Shown here: in pieces, positions 7,189 to 7,383 of the stretch | Layout: each line of letters starts with the position of its first letter | Position numbering within the stretch: position 1 is the first letter of the stretch | Notes under the pieces: model-generated | Database searches by the model: none | Told to the model about the DNA's origin: nothing | The model's input: the letters and a program-made list of their open reading frames with translations, nothing else | NCBI GenBank assembly: GCA_003541875.1 | Contig: DPLS01000160.1 | Span: 1-7,383 of the forward strand | Direction: 5' to 3' | Source of the DNA: Bacteroidota bacterium | Lineage (GTDB): Bacteria > Bacteroidota > Ignavibacteria > UBA10030 > UBA6906 | DNA: 7,383 bases | Made by a program: the position numbers and the translations under genes

Positions 7189-7383
7189 CTAGTCAAGATC
7201 AAAGCCGAACAAGACACCGAAGTAGAACCGCCACTCCTTACCGTAGGTAACGGCTACGTTTCTGAAGGGGACGAAGCGGTTGAAACGATCAAACCCATAC
7301 GCCGCACTCAAGAATAGTCGAGTCGGATAGGAATAGAACGAAAACGACTCTACGCGCAACTCAATACCGGCACTCTTTATACA
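7189..7383 (-). CDS. C-terminal end of a probable outer-membrane beta-barrel protein (5' part beyond the window)
   Basis: The frame is open from the right edge and ends at TAG (7191-7189), giving 64 residues. It shows alternating aromatic and polar residues typical of membrane beta-strands: GIELRVESFSFYSYPTRLFL (6-25), SAAYGFDRFN (26-35) and EWRFYFGVLFGFDLD (50-64) at the C-terminus. This resembles the last strands of barrel-ended proteins such as TolB/PD40-propeller fusions or surface-antigen (Omp85-like) domains in FCB bacteria. The family is inferred from this short tail only, and the terminal residue is Asp rather than the usual Phe or Trp. It lies directly upstream of the DUF5683-like gene on the same strand with a 53-base gap, so the two are probably cotranscribed. 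Confidence 0.7.
   Translation of the reverse strand, partial: CIKSAGIELRVESFSFYSYPTRLFLSAAYGFDRFNRFVPFRNVAVTYGKEWRFYFGVLFGFDLD

Overview
The window looks like a chromosomal piece from a Gram-negative bacterium of the Bacteroidota/Chlorobiota/Ignavibacteriota (FCB) group. The main reason is a large minus-strand gene running off the left edge. Its product has the sequence hallmarks of SprA/Sov, the outer-membrane translocon of the type IX secretion system (T9SS), which is essentially confined to this group. Two promoter-like elements also fit the Bacteroidota pattern (TTG, about 20 bases, TAnnTTT). Base composition is balanced, which is compatible with Ignavibacteria- or Kapabacteria-like lineages, but genus-level placement cannot be made from this window.

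Layout, left to right. (1) 1-3311, minus strand: the 5' part (about 1,103 codons) of sprA. The frame is open throughout, begins at a non-ATG codon and continues past base 1. (2) 3312-3594: a divergent intergenic region with back-to-back promoter candidates, one for sprA with a leader of about 165 nt containing short inverted repeats, and one for the plus-strand genes. (3) 3595-6104, plus strand: lptF and lptG, overlapping by ATGA, encoding the two membrane subunits of the lipopolysaccharide exporter LptB2FG. (4) 6105-6181: a short convergent spacer with a hairpin that is a weak terminator candidate. (5) 6182-7135, minus strand: a secreted or membrane-associated protein of about 317 residues with a DUF5683-like 'PGxGxIY...YW' core; its function is unknown. 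(6) 7189-7383, minus strand: the last 64 codons of a protein that looks like the end of an outer-membrane beta-barrel, probably cotranscribed with (5).

The common theme is the outer membrane. LptFG extracts LPS from the inner membrane for transport outward, SprA exports T9SS cargo across the outer membrane, and the two right-hand genes appear to encode envelope proteins. No mobile element, CRISPR array, tRNA or rRNA was seen, and I do not see a clearly novel multi-gene system. The points most worth a second look are the sprA start and leader, the divergent promoter pair with a possibly leaderless lptF message, and the uncharacterised right-hand pair.
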